Shown: one piece after another, positions 11,813 to 22,936 of the stretch | How the letters are laid out: each line of letters begins with the position of its first letter | How positions within the stretch are numbered: the first letter of the stretch is position 1 | Source of the DNA: Puccinia triticina | Taxonomy: Eukaryota > Basidiomycota > Pucciniomycetes > Pucciniales > Pucciniaceae | DNA: 64,000 nt | Assembly: GCF_026914185.1 (NCBI RefSeq) | Contig: NC_070559.1 | Location: 5,811,501 to 5,875,500 of the forward strand | Direction: 5' to 3' | Notes under the pieces: model-generated | Told to the model about the DNA's origin: nothing | The model's input: the letters and a program-made list of their open reading frames with translations, nothing else | Database searches by the model: none | Position numbers and translations under genes: made by a program

Positions 11813-12714
11813 TGTGGTAGACGGAAAAGTGGAAAAATAAAACGTTTTTTCTATGCCACATAATTACTCATAATAGGCCTCAAGATACCATCAAATGGAC
11901 CCCAGAAATGGATTCTACGGCCAATTTTACCCCTAGTCACAACTGGAAGCGTCACTGGAGCCCCTCTGGATTGGAACCTACACGCCCTTGGACAATGGAC
12001 ACCCATCACACGTTCAGCATACCCAGTCACCAGCCTGTCACAAGCCTCAAGTCAAGGATCACAGTATTATGCTTATACACATCACAGGATACAAGCATAC
12101 ATCTCCCCATCAGACTATAGTCATCACATAGTATCAAGTACTCTTCTATTTCCATATTATGATGTCATCCCGCACTGATCCTGCAGTTCAGACGTCATTT
12201 ATGCACCCCCTGCATCCACCTGTCAACTAATGCAGCCTAGTGTCACTTTACGCAGCCTTTATGCAGCCCTACTGCATGCTTATGACATCATTTATGTACC
12301 CCTGACACATTATGACATCATTTGTATCTACTCTCACCAGCTAAAATCCCTCACACTGTTGTCCAGATCAGCTGAAACCCTAACCCGCAAGCCCTCTGGG
12401 GCTCCACTTCTGTCTATATAAGGAGCTCTCTCCTCCCCAGTTGTCAGGTCCTCAGTTCATCACTCACCAATCACAGTCACCCCCAATATTCACCCTTACC
12501 AATTATAACCAACCCTTATATAAAATCATCAGCTCTATACCTTGTCAATCAAACAACTCATTTTGAGCCAACCTACCCTATCACTTGAATAAAACTTGCC
12601 AAGCATAGCTTGGTGGGTCTTGTTGACTGATAGCATAGAAGGGCAGAGTTTGCACCTCCATCATCCCCTTCTCCATTCAGCAAAAGGTTCTCAGGAACAC
12701 TTTTGAGTCTTACA
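11813..12714 (+). repeat. Gypsy LTR (copy B), 902 bp
   Basis: Begins TGTGGTAGACGG and ends GAGTCTTACA (TG..CA). It matches the LTRs at 40169-41068 and 52319-53218 (900 bp each) nearly base for base, in reverse orientation. A purine tract directly precedes it, marking it as a 3' LTR. Confidence 0.95.
12159..12423 (+). promoter_or_regulatory. LTR promoter: four CRE/ATF-like sites and a TATA box
   Basis: Within the LTR, four near-matches to the bZIP site TGACGTCA occur: ATGATGTCAT (12159), GACGTCAT (12191), ATGACATCAT (12282) and ATGACATCAT (12312). TATATAAGG follows at 12415-12423. The same block is present in both LTRs of the complete element (TATA on the minus strand at 52608-52616). Binding by a bZIP factor is inferred from the motif only. 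Confidence 0.55.
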
Positions 12715-13001
12715 CCAGCAATCCAGATCACTGGTCACCATTCACTAGCCTAGCTTATGCCATTAAATCAGAGTGGACAAGCTTGATAATTCTATGCCAA
12801 ATATATCAGGTTGGACAGACTTTACATTACCTTTACCTTGCTATTAGATTAGTAGAAAGTAAACCCTTAGACATACCTCAAGAATCTCCATAGCCACACC
12901 TTTCCTTAAGAGTCCATACTCTTATATTCTTTTTCTTGTTCCCCTGAGAGGCAGCCCTTCAAGCACCAAATCCCTCTCAAGCTCTATTCTTCCCTCAGAG
13001 T

Positions 13002-14242
13002 AGTTCCACACCGGAAGCAAAGCTAGCTAAGAGAATCAACCAGATCTGTGAATTTCTCAAGATCGGCGCAACGTTCACGTACAACAACGTAGAGGTCATC
13101 GCAGGCAGGTTGAACCACGTAGCGTACATCTTACCACAACTAAGATGCTACTTATGCGGTCTGTATAGATGGCTCAAGGACTGGGTGCACCGCGAAACGG
13201 CCCGCCCGCTACCCCCAGACGCCAAAGAAGACCTGCATACATGGCTTACAACAACACTGGGTCGCTATGCGTTAGCGTAGCGGCAAAAAGCGCCCATCTA
13301 TTTTGCATAGCGTTAGCGCGCTGTTAGCGCCGCTACGCTGCGCTAATTTTCAGCGGCGCTAACAGAGCGCCAATTCTTTGTTAGAGTTAGCGCGCCGGTA
13401 CAGTCGCTACACGCTGCGCTGCGCTACAGCGCTTTTAGCGGAAAAAAAGCCCTTTTTTCCCGCTAAAGGCGCTGTAGCGCAGCGTAGCGCGCGCTCTTTT
13501 GCGCCCTACATGTTTAGCGTTAGCGCAATTGCGCGCATCTGCTCTAACGCTACGCTATCAGCTAAAATAGCTGCGCACCGCGTGCGCGTAGCGTTAGCGC
13601 ATATGCGTGCAATTGCGCTAACGCTACGCTAAAAAATAGCGCATTTGCGCTGCGCTACGCTACGCTAACCGCTATGGTTAGCGTAGCGACCCAGTGTTGC
13701 TTACAACACTATCTAATTTTAAGCCGACAAGGCTGATTGCAAGACAAGAACCGACGGAGGTAGGATGGGTTGGCGATGCGTCAACTGGTTTCGGGGTGGG
13801 TGTACTCATCGGCAAGAGGTGGGCACAGTTCCGCCTGCAATCGATGGCGGAGCTGGATAAGAATATCGACGAGGAGAAGAAGGAAGAGGAAAGGATATCA
13901 AGGTTAGAAACCATAGCGGTACGGCTAGGACTTCTGATGTTAATCAAGCTCGGGGCAAGGGAAGGAAAGACTTTCATCGTCTGGACCGACAACACTACGA
14001 CTGAGAGCGTCGTGACCAAACGGAAATCCAAGGATCGGTTTGTCAACGCCAAATGGAAAAAGATCCAGGTGACGCTGATTGAGAACCAGATCAATCTCGT
14101 CGCAAAACGCGTAACCTCGGCAGAGAACCGGGCCGATGAGCTATCCAGAGGGATCAGGCGGAACCACCGGACACGTTATCAACTACGGGTCGAGGTCCCC
14201 CGGGATCTAGAAGAGCTAATGGAGCAGGTAACGGAGATCTGA
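13002..14242 (+). pseudogene. DIRS-type reverse transcriptase/RNase H remnant
   Basis: The frame at 13002-13252 reads through the RT thumb region (HVAYILPQLRCYLCGLYRWL), is interrupted by a MITE (13253-13698), and resumes in the same frame after one copy of the target duplication (WLTT then LSNFKP). The RNase H part shows the acidic residues in order: VGDAST, RLETIA, WTDNTTTE and NRADELSRG. This arrangement is that of DIRS-family RNase H, not of LTR elements. The N-terminal RT is missing: the fragment starts soon after the gypsy LTR flank. A tyrosine-recombinase piece at 24109-24783 on the same strand might come from the same kind of element. Confidence 0.8.
13253..13698. mobile_element. MITE rich in TAGCG, inserted in the DIRS frame
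   Basis: Terminal inverted repeats are perfect over 15 bp (AACACTGGGTCGCTA). A 9-bp direct repeat GCTTACAAC flanks it (13244-13252 and 13699-13707); because the base next to each repeat is also complementary, an 8-bp duplication is equally possible, so hAT or MULE origin cannot be separated. The inside consists of many TAGCG/GCGCTA words in both orientations and no coding sequence. Removing it restores the DIRS reading frame. Confidence 0.85.
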
Positions 14243-16644
14243 GGAATGTGGACAGCACTGTGTAGAGGCAAGAAGGGCGGTACCATTTGCAATGAATCCA
14301 GTCCTGTCGCACATGGGGGAAAGGGAAGGCACCTAGCCTTCACCAGGACCAGGCTTCCTGGAGTGTTGGGTCTGAGCAGGCTCCAGGCCACCTGGAGTAG
14401 CGGGTCGGGCTCAGACCCCCACATCTTAGTGCTCACACTGGAGGAGGGGCCACACTCCGCAAGGAGAAGTGGCCACTCCCCCAGCTCATCTGTCCGTCGC
14501 GGCGCGCCCTCCAGCATGGAGAGGAGAAACGCGGAGAAACCGCCGGAGAGAAAAGAAGAGGACCTTTTCCCACACTCAGGCGGCTTGGGGAGTTGGAGAG
14601 ACAACTCCCGGGTCGCCTAGGCGACCCTGAGCTACAGAGGGTTGCAAAGAGAGACCCACACAAGCTGAGTACCATACAGGTACTCAGCCCAAACCTATGC
14701 GGAACGGTAGCAATAGGATTGGATGTGGAAAAATTAGTGAAAGGCACAGCGAGCTGCCTCCTGCTAAAAGTGCTAGCAAAACAGGCCCAAACCCGCTGCA
14801 CTTTCCCTACACTGCCACTGCACACATCGCAGTGGTTGCGGTGATGCTGACAGGCCTTAGGCCCAACCAATACCAAATTTTCACCAAATCTGTGAATATG
14901 CCAAGCCCTAAAAGCTGTACATCGTTCAGAGGGTGTCAGTGAGGGGGGTTTCCCCTTGTTGTGCAACCTCTTAGGGAAGTCCAGGCCTTTCACTGTGGTA
15001 GTTGGCCCTAGGCCTCCCAATGTGTGGACTGTGTGAGGAGACCGCTCCATATTCGGGTGAAAGGCTTAGGCTGCGTTTGTTAGCGTCATAAATATAGTGT
15101 AATATTAAAAACCTGCTACATTTACCATACCCAAAACACTGTTTGTTCAGCCAATCTGGTGTAAATAAACTGTCACAAACTCCTCAATCACTTACCTCTC
15201 TCAACAAGATCAAGACCTTGTTCCTCTCAAACAGTTATAAGGGTTTGTCTATCTCTTATCTATATTTGCTCCAACCAATCTTCAACTAACCAGACTCAAC
15301 ATTCATAGTTTCATCCTTGTCCTCAAGTTCCATTCTCTCCAGTTGTCCACTTTTCATATTATATTATTATTCCACTAGGGTTTGTTCCATTGTACTCTTT
15401 CTTTCTTGTTATCTTGCTCATTTTTCTTACTTGTTTTTGTTCTCAGTTCTGGTTTTGGTTTACAAGTAATTCATTCAACAGGTCAACACAAAGAAGTCAG
15501 CCATGCGAGATTGAAGTCAATTAGTCCGTTGATGAAAAGAACTGAATTCTGCGCGATGCACTATATTTTTTTTGGTAAAGTTACAGGAGTTGATTGGGTT
15601 TGAAGCAATCCAGGCCATTTTATTGCTAGCGGGGCGGGTCCATCGCAGGAGGGCAAGGAAAAGAAGTCGGACGCAACAGAGTGATCCCTGCTGCCGTCCA
15701 CATTGGCTGAGCGAAGCGCAAGCTTTGTGCCATGTTCATATTTTCCTCTCCTCGCGGAAGAGAAGGCGAGATGCCGGACTTCTTGTTATCCGGACTGAGG
15801 TAACCAACACACTCACCATCACACCACCTGTCGCATCTGCCAAAGAACGACTGCCGGCGGGGACGGTGTCTCCCTTGGTTGCTGTCTCGGGATCTGTCGT
15901 CGCGGAACCCAAGGCCAACACAACCGTTCTACTTCCTCCCAGGATTTGGCTCTGAAGAGTCGCTGGAGGTGAAAAATCAGGTTTTGACCAAGCCATGCCA
16001 GGTCTCTCTCACCAAGCGTCTCGCTGCGCTTGCTTCGAATCACAAAGGAGGAGATCTGGTCCCTTTATGTTCTGAGGCCGCCAATACATCTGCCACATTG
16101 CCTCATGTTGTGAGGCAGAATACCGCCCGCCAACAAGCGCGGTGTCTCCGCTGGACGCAGTGGTAGAAGCAGCATGTGAGGCCAAGCCAAACTTCATTGC
16201 GTCACTCAGGCGCCCCATGGCGGTGTCGTGGACTCCGAGGCTGATCCAAATGCGCCTAGGAGACGACTGCCCGGCGATATGAAGGCGCCCTCAAGCTGCC
16301 TTCGAAACGTCTCCTGAGCCAAGTCGTCTCCGAAGCAGATTGAAATCCGCCTCGCGGGCGACTGCCCACCAAAATGAAGGCGCCCTCAAGCCGTCTTCGA
16401 AATGTCTCCTGACTCTGAGTCAAGGCACCTCCCAGGCGGCTGTCAGGCAAGTGATCAGCAGGATGAGTGAGTTAATTCTTGCTTTTGTTCAACAAGAAAA
16501 ATGTTACAAGCCAAAAAAGCAAGAAGAACAAGTGTTTATTGGATGGAGGTCGGGTCACATTAAGTAAAGGAGTGCTGATTTGTCCTAAGGGTTGCTGCTC
16601 TCAGGAATTCTCATATTGAGCTGATAAGATGCATACAGTCAAAC
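14243..16644. other. No gene recognised; short tandem duplication at 16229-16425
   Basis: The sequence following the DIRS remnant has long but unsupported frames on both strands and no recognisable domain. Near its right end two adjacent units of about 98 bp repeat (shared core ATGAAGGCGCCCTCAAGC at about 16280 and 16376). Confidence 0.4.
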
Positions 16645-17064
16645 TTAACACAAGTCCCTCCCTGTGCTCGGGGCGCGAGCACCCGCCCACTTGCGGGAGG
16701 GACTTATGCCTAATGTCCAACATTTGGCCTGAGGCTGCCCAGCCAAATGGCCAAAAAATTCTTCTAATCCACATATCACCGCACACCCCTCGGATTTCTT
16801 CACAGCCTCCAGTACCATTAGAATCAGCTCCTTGTTGTACATGTTACCGTGTATCCCATCAAAGTTGTATCCTCATCCCTTGGAGGTAATTGTGATGTAA
16901 AAAAACTGCCTTGGGAAGTCTGGTGAGTCAAAATTGTGAGAACCTGTCCAATCTTGACCAGCAAGTGGCCCAATGGGTCCATCACATTTCTCAGAAACAG
17001 CCCTGGCAAGAATGGCTTTTGTTGAGAATACTTGAAAAAATATGTACAAGATAGCTGAGATCAA
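16645..17064 (-). pseudogene. Fragment of an unknown protein, one in-frame TGA
   Basis: One minus-strand frame runs from about 17064 to 16645 with a single TGA at 16873-16875. It looks like real protein on both sides of the stop (GPIGPLAGQDWTGSHNFDSP before; GYNFDGIHGNMYNKELI after). The stop context GGA-TGA-GGA would fit a former CGA. The end runs into a foldback hairpin (16652-16706). I do not recognise the family; it may be a transposon or lineage-specific gene remnant. Confidence 0.45.
16652..16706. repeat. Short hairpin element of the AAGTCCCTCC family
   Basis: AAGTCCCTCCC at the left end pairs with GGGAGGGACTT at the right end, with an inner GC-rich stem. Similar units lie at 17204-17249, 33947-33994 and 34969-35014. 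Confidence 0.6.
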
Positions 17065-17203
17065 GGGCTACAACATGGTCAGCTGGGATTTGGAGTTTTG
17101 GAGTAAAACCCTAGAGCTAATCATAAAATAAATGTAAATACAAAATTGCTCATTTTCTTCAAAAAACCTTGTCAGCCTCAGGCCAAGAATCCGACATTAG
17201 TCC

Positions 17204-17249
17204 TAAGCCTCTCCTTTGGAGATGCTTCGCGCCTCCTCGGAGAGGCTTA
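17204..17249. repeat. Short hairpin element, variant
   Basis: TAAGCCTCTCC at the left pairs with GGAGAGGCTTA at the right, around GCTTCGCGC. The right flank TTAAG is shared with the unit at 34969-35014. Confidence 0.55.
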
Positions 17250-17532
17250 GTTAAGCTTGGCATACAGTGCAGTCCACTTCACTGGTGTTCCTGCTCTCAT
17301 AACTGCATCCTCTAGTTTGAGTGCACACAATCAAGCTTGATTGACTTGTAGAGTTCAAACATTTTGCTTGGTGATCATATCCAGGGAAATCAACAAAATG
17401 CTTGGGGCTGGCTTCCAAAGAGAGGGTGATGGGGTAGTGATTTGAGAGCCAAATGGGCAGGCAAGCGTTTGACCCGGTGAATAAGTTGTTGTGGAGCAGC
17501 TTGGGTGAGAGCGACAGATGATTAGCAATTGG

Positions 17533-17961
17533 CTACACTTCCCCAGTTGCAGCTTGTCTGTCGACAATGGTTGAGAGCCATTTGGTGATGAAAATGTTGG
17601 CGGCACCATGAGCAGGGTGAGTAGCACCCTTGACAGAAATACTAATGTTACCACGGGAAAGGGCAGGAGCGTCATTGGCACTGTCACCAGCTGATAGAAG
17701 GAAAAAGGATGGTTAGCAGTTGCAAGTGGGTCTGGATGTGTAGTCAGAGGACAACAGTTACCATCTTGACTTTAAAACTGACGGCCTGATCATCTTTGAT
17801 AGTTTTCTTGGTGTCATTGCGGGGAGGGTCCAGATCCGCTTCCAGAACCATCATCTTGGGCATTTGGAAGCCACAGCCAAGGCACGGGGATCACGACGGG
17901 CAAACTCATCAACATCATTTTCCAGAGGGGTCTCGAGGGCTTTCCAGTCGTTTTGGGCCAT
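17533..17961 (-). pseudogene. Plasma-membrane H+-ATPase (P-type) pseudogene fragment
   Basis: Minus strand. From ATG at 17961 the frame reads DVDEFARRDPRALAVAS, then needs a one-base shift to continue ADLDPPRNDTKKTI and VSFKVKM, where an intron-like GT...AG stretch (about 17760-17692) follows, and then GDSANDAPALSRG, GAANIFITKWLSTIV and a stop. These match, in order, the RALxVA, DPPRxDTKxTI...KVKM and GDGxNDAPALSR segments of fungal PMA1-type proton pumps. The TGDQ region and everything between KVKM and the hinge is absent, the hinge Gly is Ser, and there is no membrane region. It is a decayed, internally deleted fragment and cannot be a working pump. Confidence 0.8.
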
Positions 17962-18189
17962 AAACCAGGAGCTTCAGGAAGTTAGACAACAGAAAGGGTT
18001 GTACTTCTGAAGGAGGCTTGGATGCTATGGGGAACAACTTGAGTTTATTTCGCCACAGTAGGGGCGCAGAGAATACCTAGATAACGGTTGAGCTGACAAT
18101 GTTGTGTTGGAAACTGTTCAGATAAGCTGAAGGTGTGGTTGTGGCAGAAAGCAGCTGAGGGCAAGTGTTGTCAAGTGTTGTCTATAAAA

Positions 18190-18560
18190 GGGGGGTGGGT
18201 TTGTATTTTGTCCCTCAGCCAATTCCAGCGGGTGGTTTGGTTCGAGCCCCTCTGCTGTTGCACTTGCACAGTCTGAGGGGCAAATACTTGTTGGCCCCCC
18301 TTTTGCATAATGCCTTCAATGCGGCGCGCTGGGGGCCATCCTCTCACTGTTTTTTGACCCTGCTAGACAGGGATGGACAGTGGGCCACGGTGCATCAGTT
18401 TGCTGATGTTGGGTGGCTGGGTGCTGGTTCATTTTATGCTTTCCATTGGGTTTTGTTGGTTTTCACAAGGGGTAACCCTTGGTTTTTTTGTGATTTTTGT
18501 AGATTTGTAGCTGGGGAAACCCTTGAAGTTTTGATCCATGATTCACAGGCTTTAATATAC
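18190..18560 (-). repeat. Dispersed repeat R2, copy a
   Basis: Shares blocks with 36213-36545 and 55485-55895 (both opposite orientation): a core with GGGATGG next to TCTAGCAGGG, a stretch around CTGTTGCACTTGCACAGTCTG, and an end near TATTAAAG. Class unknown. A weak tRNA box-B-like GGTTCGAGCCCC is present here but not kept in the other copies. Confidence 0.6.
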
Positions 18561-18847
18561 TTGGATTTCACACTGATCAGACTGTAACTGCAACATTTTG
18601 GGATTTTCACAGACCAAAGCTTTCTCAAATTATTGTTCAGAACTTGCTGATCCTCATGGTACCAATATCATGAAATAAATATTAGCCCTGGTCAAGACAT
18701 AGTGGCATAAGCACAAAAAACACTGCCTGATAATTTTAGAGGATAGTTTCAGACTGACCAGACTCAATCAATCTCTTGAGATTCAAAAAAGTTGAACCTT
18801 ATATTCTGAGATAACATCAGTTGACCCATTGAATATATTGGGGAAAC

Positions 18848-21800
18848 CAGACCATAGCACGGTGGTATTCGAGGCCTTTTTTAGGCCCCTTGAATACCTA
18901 TTCGTCAAATAGTCAAGTATTCACAAATATTTGGCTGAAAAAAACTCAAAAACCGCCAAAAACATGAGAAAAAGACATTTGAGGTCTTTACACTTGTTCT
19001 GTAATTCCAGAATTATCAATTTCATTTCAGACAGTCATTTGTTTAAATTAAGAACTATTTTCATTCATCTTGGCGTGTATTTGGCGTGTATTATATGTAT
19101 AATTTTTGATTTTGAGAGGAAAACTTGAAATAAACACAGAAAAAAACCCTAAGAGACTATGTTAATTGAATTATATGCCTTATCAACTAAATTGCCTTGT
19201 AACCAAGATCGCATACACATGTTAGATTCAACTGAATCACCTGAGAGAGAAAGCCTTTTTACAGCAACTAGATTACCTGACTGAGAGAAAACCCGCTCGC
19301 TTGCTGCTGAACTAGCCGGAATTGCAAGGAAGTCCTTGGCTATCATCAAGAGCGTTGGAAGTACGTATTGATTCTCTTTCCACCAATTGATGATGTCTTT
19401 CTCGAAAGGTGGTTTGGGCATCTGCAGATAGGAAGAAATTTCATCGGTTGGAGACGCGTTTGATGTCTTCTTGTATTTTTGTAAAGGGTGGAACTGAAGT
19501 TTTTCTTTGGTCTTTGTGGAAACCAATTCGGAAACGGATTCATCGGTTTTTGTTTTCTTCTTGACGGCAATCTTTGAATGTTTCTTGTAAAACCTTTATT
19601 GCTTCGTCTTTGAACTCGATCTGAGTGTCTTCATTTGTATTGATAGTGTTGCTGTCAGCATCAACAAGTTGTTTATCGAATAGAGTGAGCTTGAAACGTG
19701 GATCCAAGATAACAGCGAGTATAGAGTGTTTCAAGTGGACTGAATAGTAGCCTTCGAGCTTTTCAACAGCTGCCGTAGCAGCTACAATCATTACCGATCT
19801 TGAGGGGCGGCGGGACTTTGTAAACTTTTTGATCGTTTCGTTGCAGTGGTCCATCAGTGCCTTGTACCACGGGATCACAATTGTGAGAGTCGCATATAAT
19901 TCGCCTTGGGTGTCAATCGATGCCTGTTGGAACTTCTCCAAGAAAGAATGAATCCACTCGAAAAGGTTCCAATCATCATCATTGATGACTTCCTGTTACA
20001 TAGATGAAATCTTATATTAGAAACCAAGCTGGTGAAACCAAACAAATCTAAAATGTGAAGGGATTACTGACCAGTTCTCGACCTTTCTTATCATTAGAAT
20101 CGCGCACCGCATCGACAATCTGAGATTTGCCAGAGTTACTTTTACCCTTCTTCTTTGGTTTAGTTTTCTTTTTTTTTCCCTTTTGACTGGATCGGTTAGA
20201 TTTCTTGTAAGAGGAGATAAGGTCGTCGAGAGCTGGTCTTTGAATAAGAGCTAAATCAAGCATATTGAAGGTGGAATTCCAGCATGTGGCGTTGTTGATG
20301 ATCGGCCTTGAATCTTTGACATTGTTATCCTTGCAGAGAGCCTGAAATGAGCTATAAACTTGATTGGACAGTCGGATAAGTAAAATAACGGCTCGAAGTT
20401 TTTTTAAAGAAGGCTCAACAACACGGAGAACATCATTCGCCGCAAGGCTGAGTATGTGGGCGAAACATCTAATGTGAGCTTCAGGAGAGCTCAGCAGTTT
20501 GGAGTCTAGGGCAGTCTGGATGAATTTATCGTTGTTCGAAGCATTATCCAAAGTGATTGATAAGATGCGCTTTCCGAGATAAGAGAGATTCAGTTTGTCA
20601 GTAGATAGATCTTTGTTCTTCTCAGATTCGCTAGTTTGGTGCGCATTGGTATCGGATTCAGAAGTGCTAGATTTTTCATCCGAGGTATCATCAATTTCAA
20701 TTGCTTTTCTTTTTTTTGAAGTCATGTCACCAAGTTCGTGATGACAAAAGAACTCCTCAAGGATCTGGAGGATTTTTTCGTGGATGTTGGTACCGGTGTG
20801 CGTTTCTCGGAAGGGTTTGAAGGCAATAGTGGCCAAGATAGCATTCCAATCTTTCGAGATAAAATGAAAAGTAAGCAAGATATAAGGGGTTCTGCCAGCT
20901 GAGGACCAGATATCGGTCGTGAAAGAGAAGCGCTCGGATTCTTTCTTCAAGAAGTGAAACACTACAGGTTTACTATCCGCAAAAAGGGCCTTGATTCGCC
21001 GAGCAACGGTATGTTCGCCGGTGATGGTGATCCCTGGGTCAATTACTTGGATCATCTTGACGAATTTAGATGCTTTCACTTTTGCATAAGGTATCTGGTC
21101 TTCGATGACCCAGTCGATAAGATTTGAGTCGAAATTGGACTGTCAAGACTTGAGCATGATCTGCTGGAGGGGTCCTTCGACTTTAGAAGCTGGCAATGGC
21201 TGAGAAGTGGCGGGGCTACCAGAAGTTAAAGGAGTTTCAATACCGTCTTCGGCATTTTTGGATGCTTCCAGGGCAAGTTTCCATTCGCCGGGGTGCTTGC
21301 AAGCTATGTGGTTGACAAAATTCGCCTTAGTTGTTTTTTTTGCGACTAGCGAATCACCACAATTTTCGATCAAGCAGGTACGTCTTCCTTTTGAATCGGG
21401 TGGACTAAAGAACGAAACAGCTGCCTCTGATTGGTTAACTACTCCAAAGGATTTGCGTCTCTTGAGTGGTAATTCTTGTGAAGATGACTGGTTCGATTGT
21501 GGAGCGGCGGCGGGAGCTGGGTTATCTTTTGGTGTATTTGGCGTAGGATCGTTTTCTTTTGCCGTCATTCTGAGACTGCAGCTGCTAGTGTGCTTCCAAA
21601 CAAAACAATTTCATTATCAGTCATTGGTACACAGGTATTAGAAAAAAAACTCTTACCTTTCAAAGCACCTAGTGGGCAGGCAGTAACCAATTTCGGGCAA
21701 CAGTCAAAGGTTGTAGGTGATGGGTGGTCTGATGCCGGATATGTGATATCAGCTGCCCCGGTTTGGCGGTTCCAGTTTATGTATATAGTATGTATTTTGG

Positions 21801-21997
21801 TGCTGCAAAGGGGTCCAGGGGGCCCATTGAGGGCCTAAGAAAGCTCCTCCGGGGCCCAAAAGGCCCCGCATGGTAATATGAGAAATTATTCGATGTCATT
21901 TGAATATTCGAGACAAAATCTGCCCCCCCATTATTCAAGTCGAATTGAATACGAATATGAATACTCAAATCGATTCGATTCAAACTGCTATGGTCTG
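18848..21997 (-). mobile_element. hAT transposon, 3150 bp, with TIRs and 8-bp TSD
   Basis: Termini are CAGACCATAGCA at 18848 and its reverse complement TGCTATGGTCTG ending at 21997. The 8-bp target duplication GGGGAAAC is exact at 18840-18847 and 21998-22005. The related repeat copy a carries GGGGAAAC once at 10271-10278, showing the pre-insertion target on its left side. Both subterminal zones are rich in GAATAYT-type words, as expected for transposase binding sites. It encodes one transposase gene on the minus strand. Confidence 0.93.
19149..21568 (-). pseudogene. hAT transposase, disabled by one stop and one frameshift
   Basis: Minus strand from ATG at 21568. Residues about 60-110 form a BED-type zinc finger (C-x4-C...H-x4-H, around CLIENCGDSLVAKK and NHIACKH). 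The same frame continues after a single TGA at 21143-21145 into the RNase H-like catalytic core (FSFTTDIWSS, LDNASNNDKF, CFAHILSLAAND). A 79-bp GT-AG intron (20071-19993) joins in phase to the next exon (EVINDDDWNLFEWIH). A one-base shift near 19560 is needed to reach the C-terminal dimerisation region (DFLAIPASSAASERVFSQSG). Apart from these two lesions all hAT landmarks are present, so loss of function looks recent. Element ends could still be mobilised in trans. Confidence 0.88.
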
Positions 21998-22692
21998 GGG
22001 GAAACACCTCCAATTAGTCTTTGATTGATAACAACAGAAGACAAACAAAAGACACCTTACTCAAATCTTGTACAAATGTTAAATCAATCTCAGGCCTAGT
22101 AGACATTTAGGATATTGGATATGATGAGTCATATATACAAGCCATTAAATTTGAACAAAATTGGTGTAGCATGATATATTGACACTGATTGCTTTTTTTT
22201 CTTTTTTGGAAAGTAGATTGCAACACTTCTGCAAGGTTAAAGTGAAAATAATTCATGACTCTCCCTTTTCCCCCTCTCCCCTCCCCCTCCCTGGCTGACT
22301 AAACAGACTATTTTTGCCTGGGAAGAATTCATATGAGTATGTAAAAATGACTGATTTGATCTGGTAACAAAATGAAGCTTTTACTGTGGTTGAAAACTAA
22401 GACAGGGTGAAATCAAGAGAAAGAGAGATTATAGAAGGGTTATGATGTTGCAGGAAGGAAAAAAATTAAAGAGAAATTTTACAAAAAAAAAAAAAAAAAT
22501 CAATATAATTTGATCAATATATGCCATATTGATCAATATATGCCTTCCCAAATTCATCCATGTTTGTAGTGTAAGGAGAACGCAACAATCCCAGATAAAC
22601 CACCAAAGGGTGCAGTACACGTCCAACACCTCCTCTTCCTAGTGGATCATCTGGAGGGAAAGACCCCAAGTCACAAGCAATTGCAGACCTTG

Positions 22693-22906
22693 CACTACCA
22701 GCAAAATTGGCTGGGTTGAGGTTATCCCAGTTAAACTGGGATGCAATCAACCAAGTAAAACTTGGTTGATCTCAACTGATGAAAACTAAATCCAAGGTAC
22801 CCCCCTTGCTTATATTTCATTGGTTGAGATCAACCCATTTTAAATTGGTTGAGTGCATCCCAGTCAAACTAGGTTGACTTGAACCCAGCCAAATATGCTG
22901 GCAGTG
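22693..22906. mobile_element. CACTA-type MITE, copy 1
   Basis: Starts CACTACCAGCAAAATTGGCT, ends AAATATGCTGGCAGTG, 3-bp target duplication TTG on both sides. It matches the MITEs at 26425-26640 and 60008-60223. CACT termini with a 3-bp duplication are the signature of the CACTA (CMC) superfamily. Non-coding. Confidence 0.85.
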
Positions 22907-22936
22907 TTGCGATCATGGCGCGTTTGGCATAACTAA

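Larger units (their letters stand above)
10717..12714 (+). mobile_element. Truncated Ty3/gypsy element (copy B): antisense module plus 3' LTR
   Basis: The 3' LTR (11813-12714) is preceded by the purine tract GTTGGGGGAGGA, so the element's sense strand is plus. The internal part is homologous, in reverse, to 41069-43560 of the complete element at 40169-53218. It lacks gag and pol and is cut off at 10716 by repeat R1. Roughly 1.3 kb of the other copy's module is missing between positions equivalent to 41840 and 43170. LTR and adjacent internal sequence up to about 11575 are nearly identical to the complete copy; further left the similarity falls sharply. Confidence 0.85.
18565..22572. repeat. 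Dispersed repeat R1, copy b, split by a hAT element
   Basis: The left part 18565-18847 and right part from about 22160 to 22572 match 9986-10715. Between them lie the hAT element and about 160 bp (22006-22165) absent from copy a. The 3' end again has ATATTGATCAATAT units and stops at GTTTGTAGTGT. Confidence 0.7.

Noticed and set aside
14246..15050. Overlapping long frames on both strands after the DIRS remnant
   Set aside because: No domain, codon pattern or splice support; probably GC-rich non-coding sequence.
18232..18250. tRNA box-B-like GGTTCGAGCCCC, suggesting a SINE
   Set aside because: The motif is not kept in the other two copies of repeat R2 and no box A was found.
20048..20071. 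Stop after the hAT catalytic core as a second nonsense mutation
   Set aside because: A 79-bp GT-AG intron with matching phase explains it.
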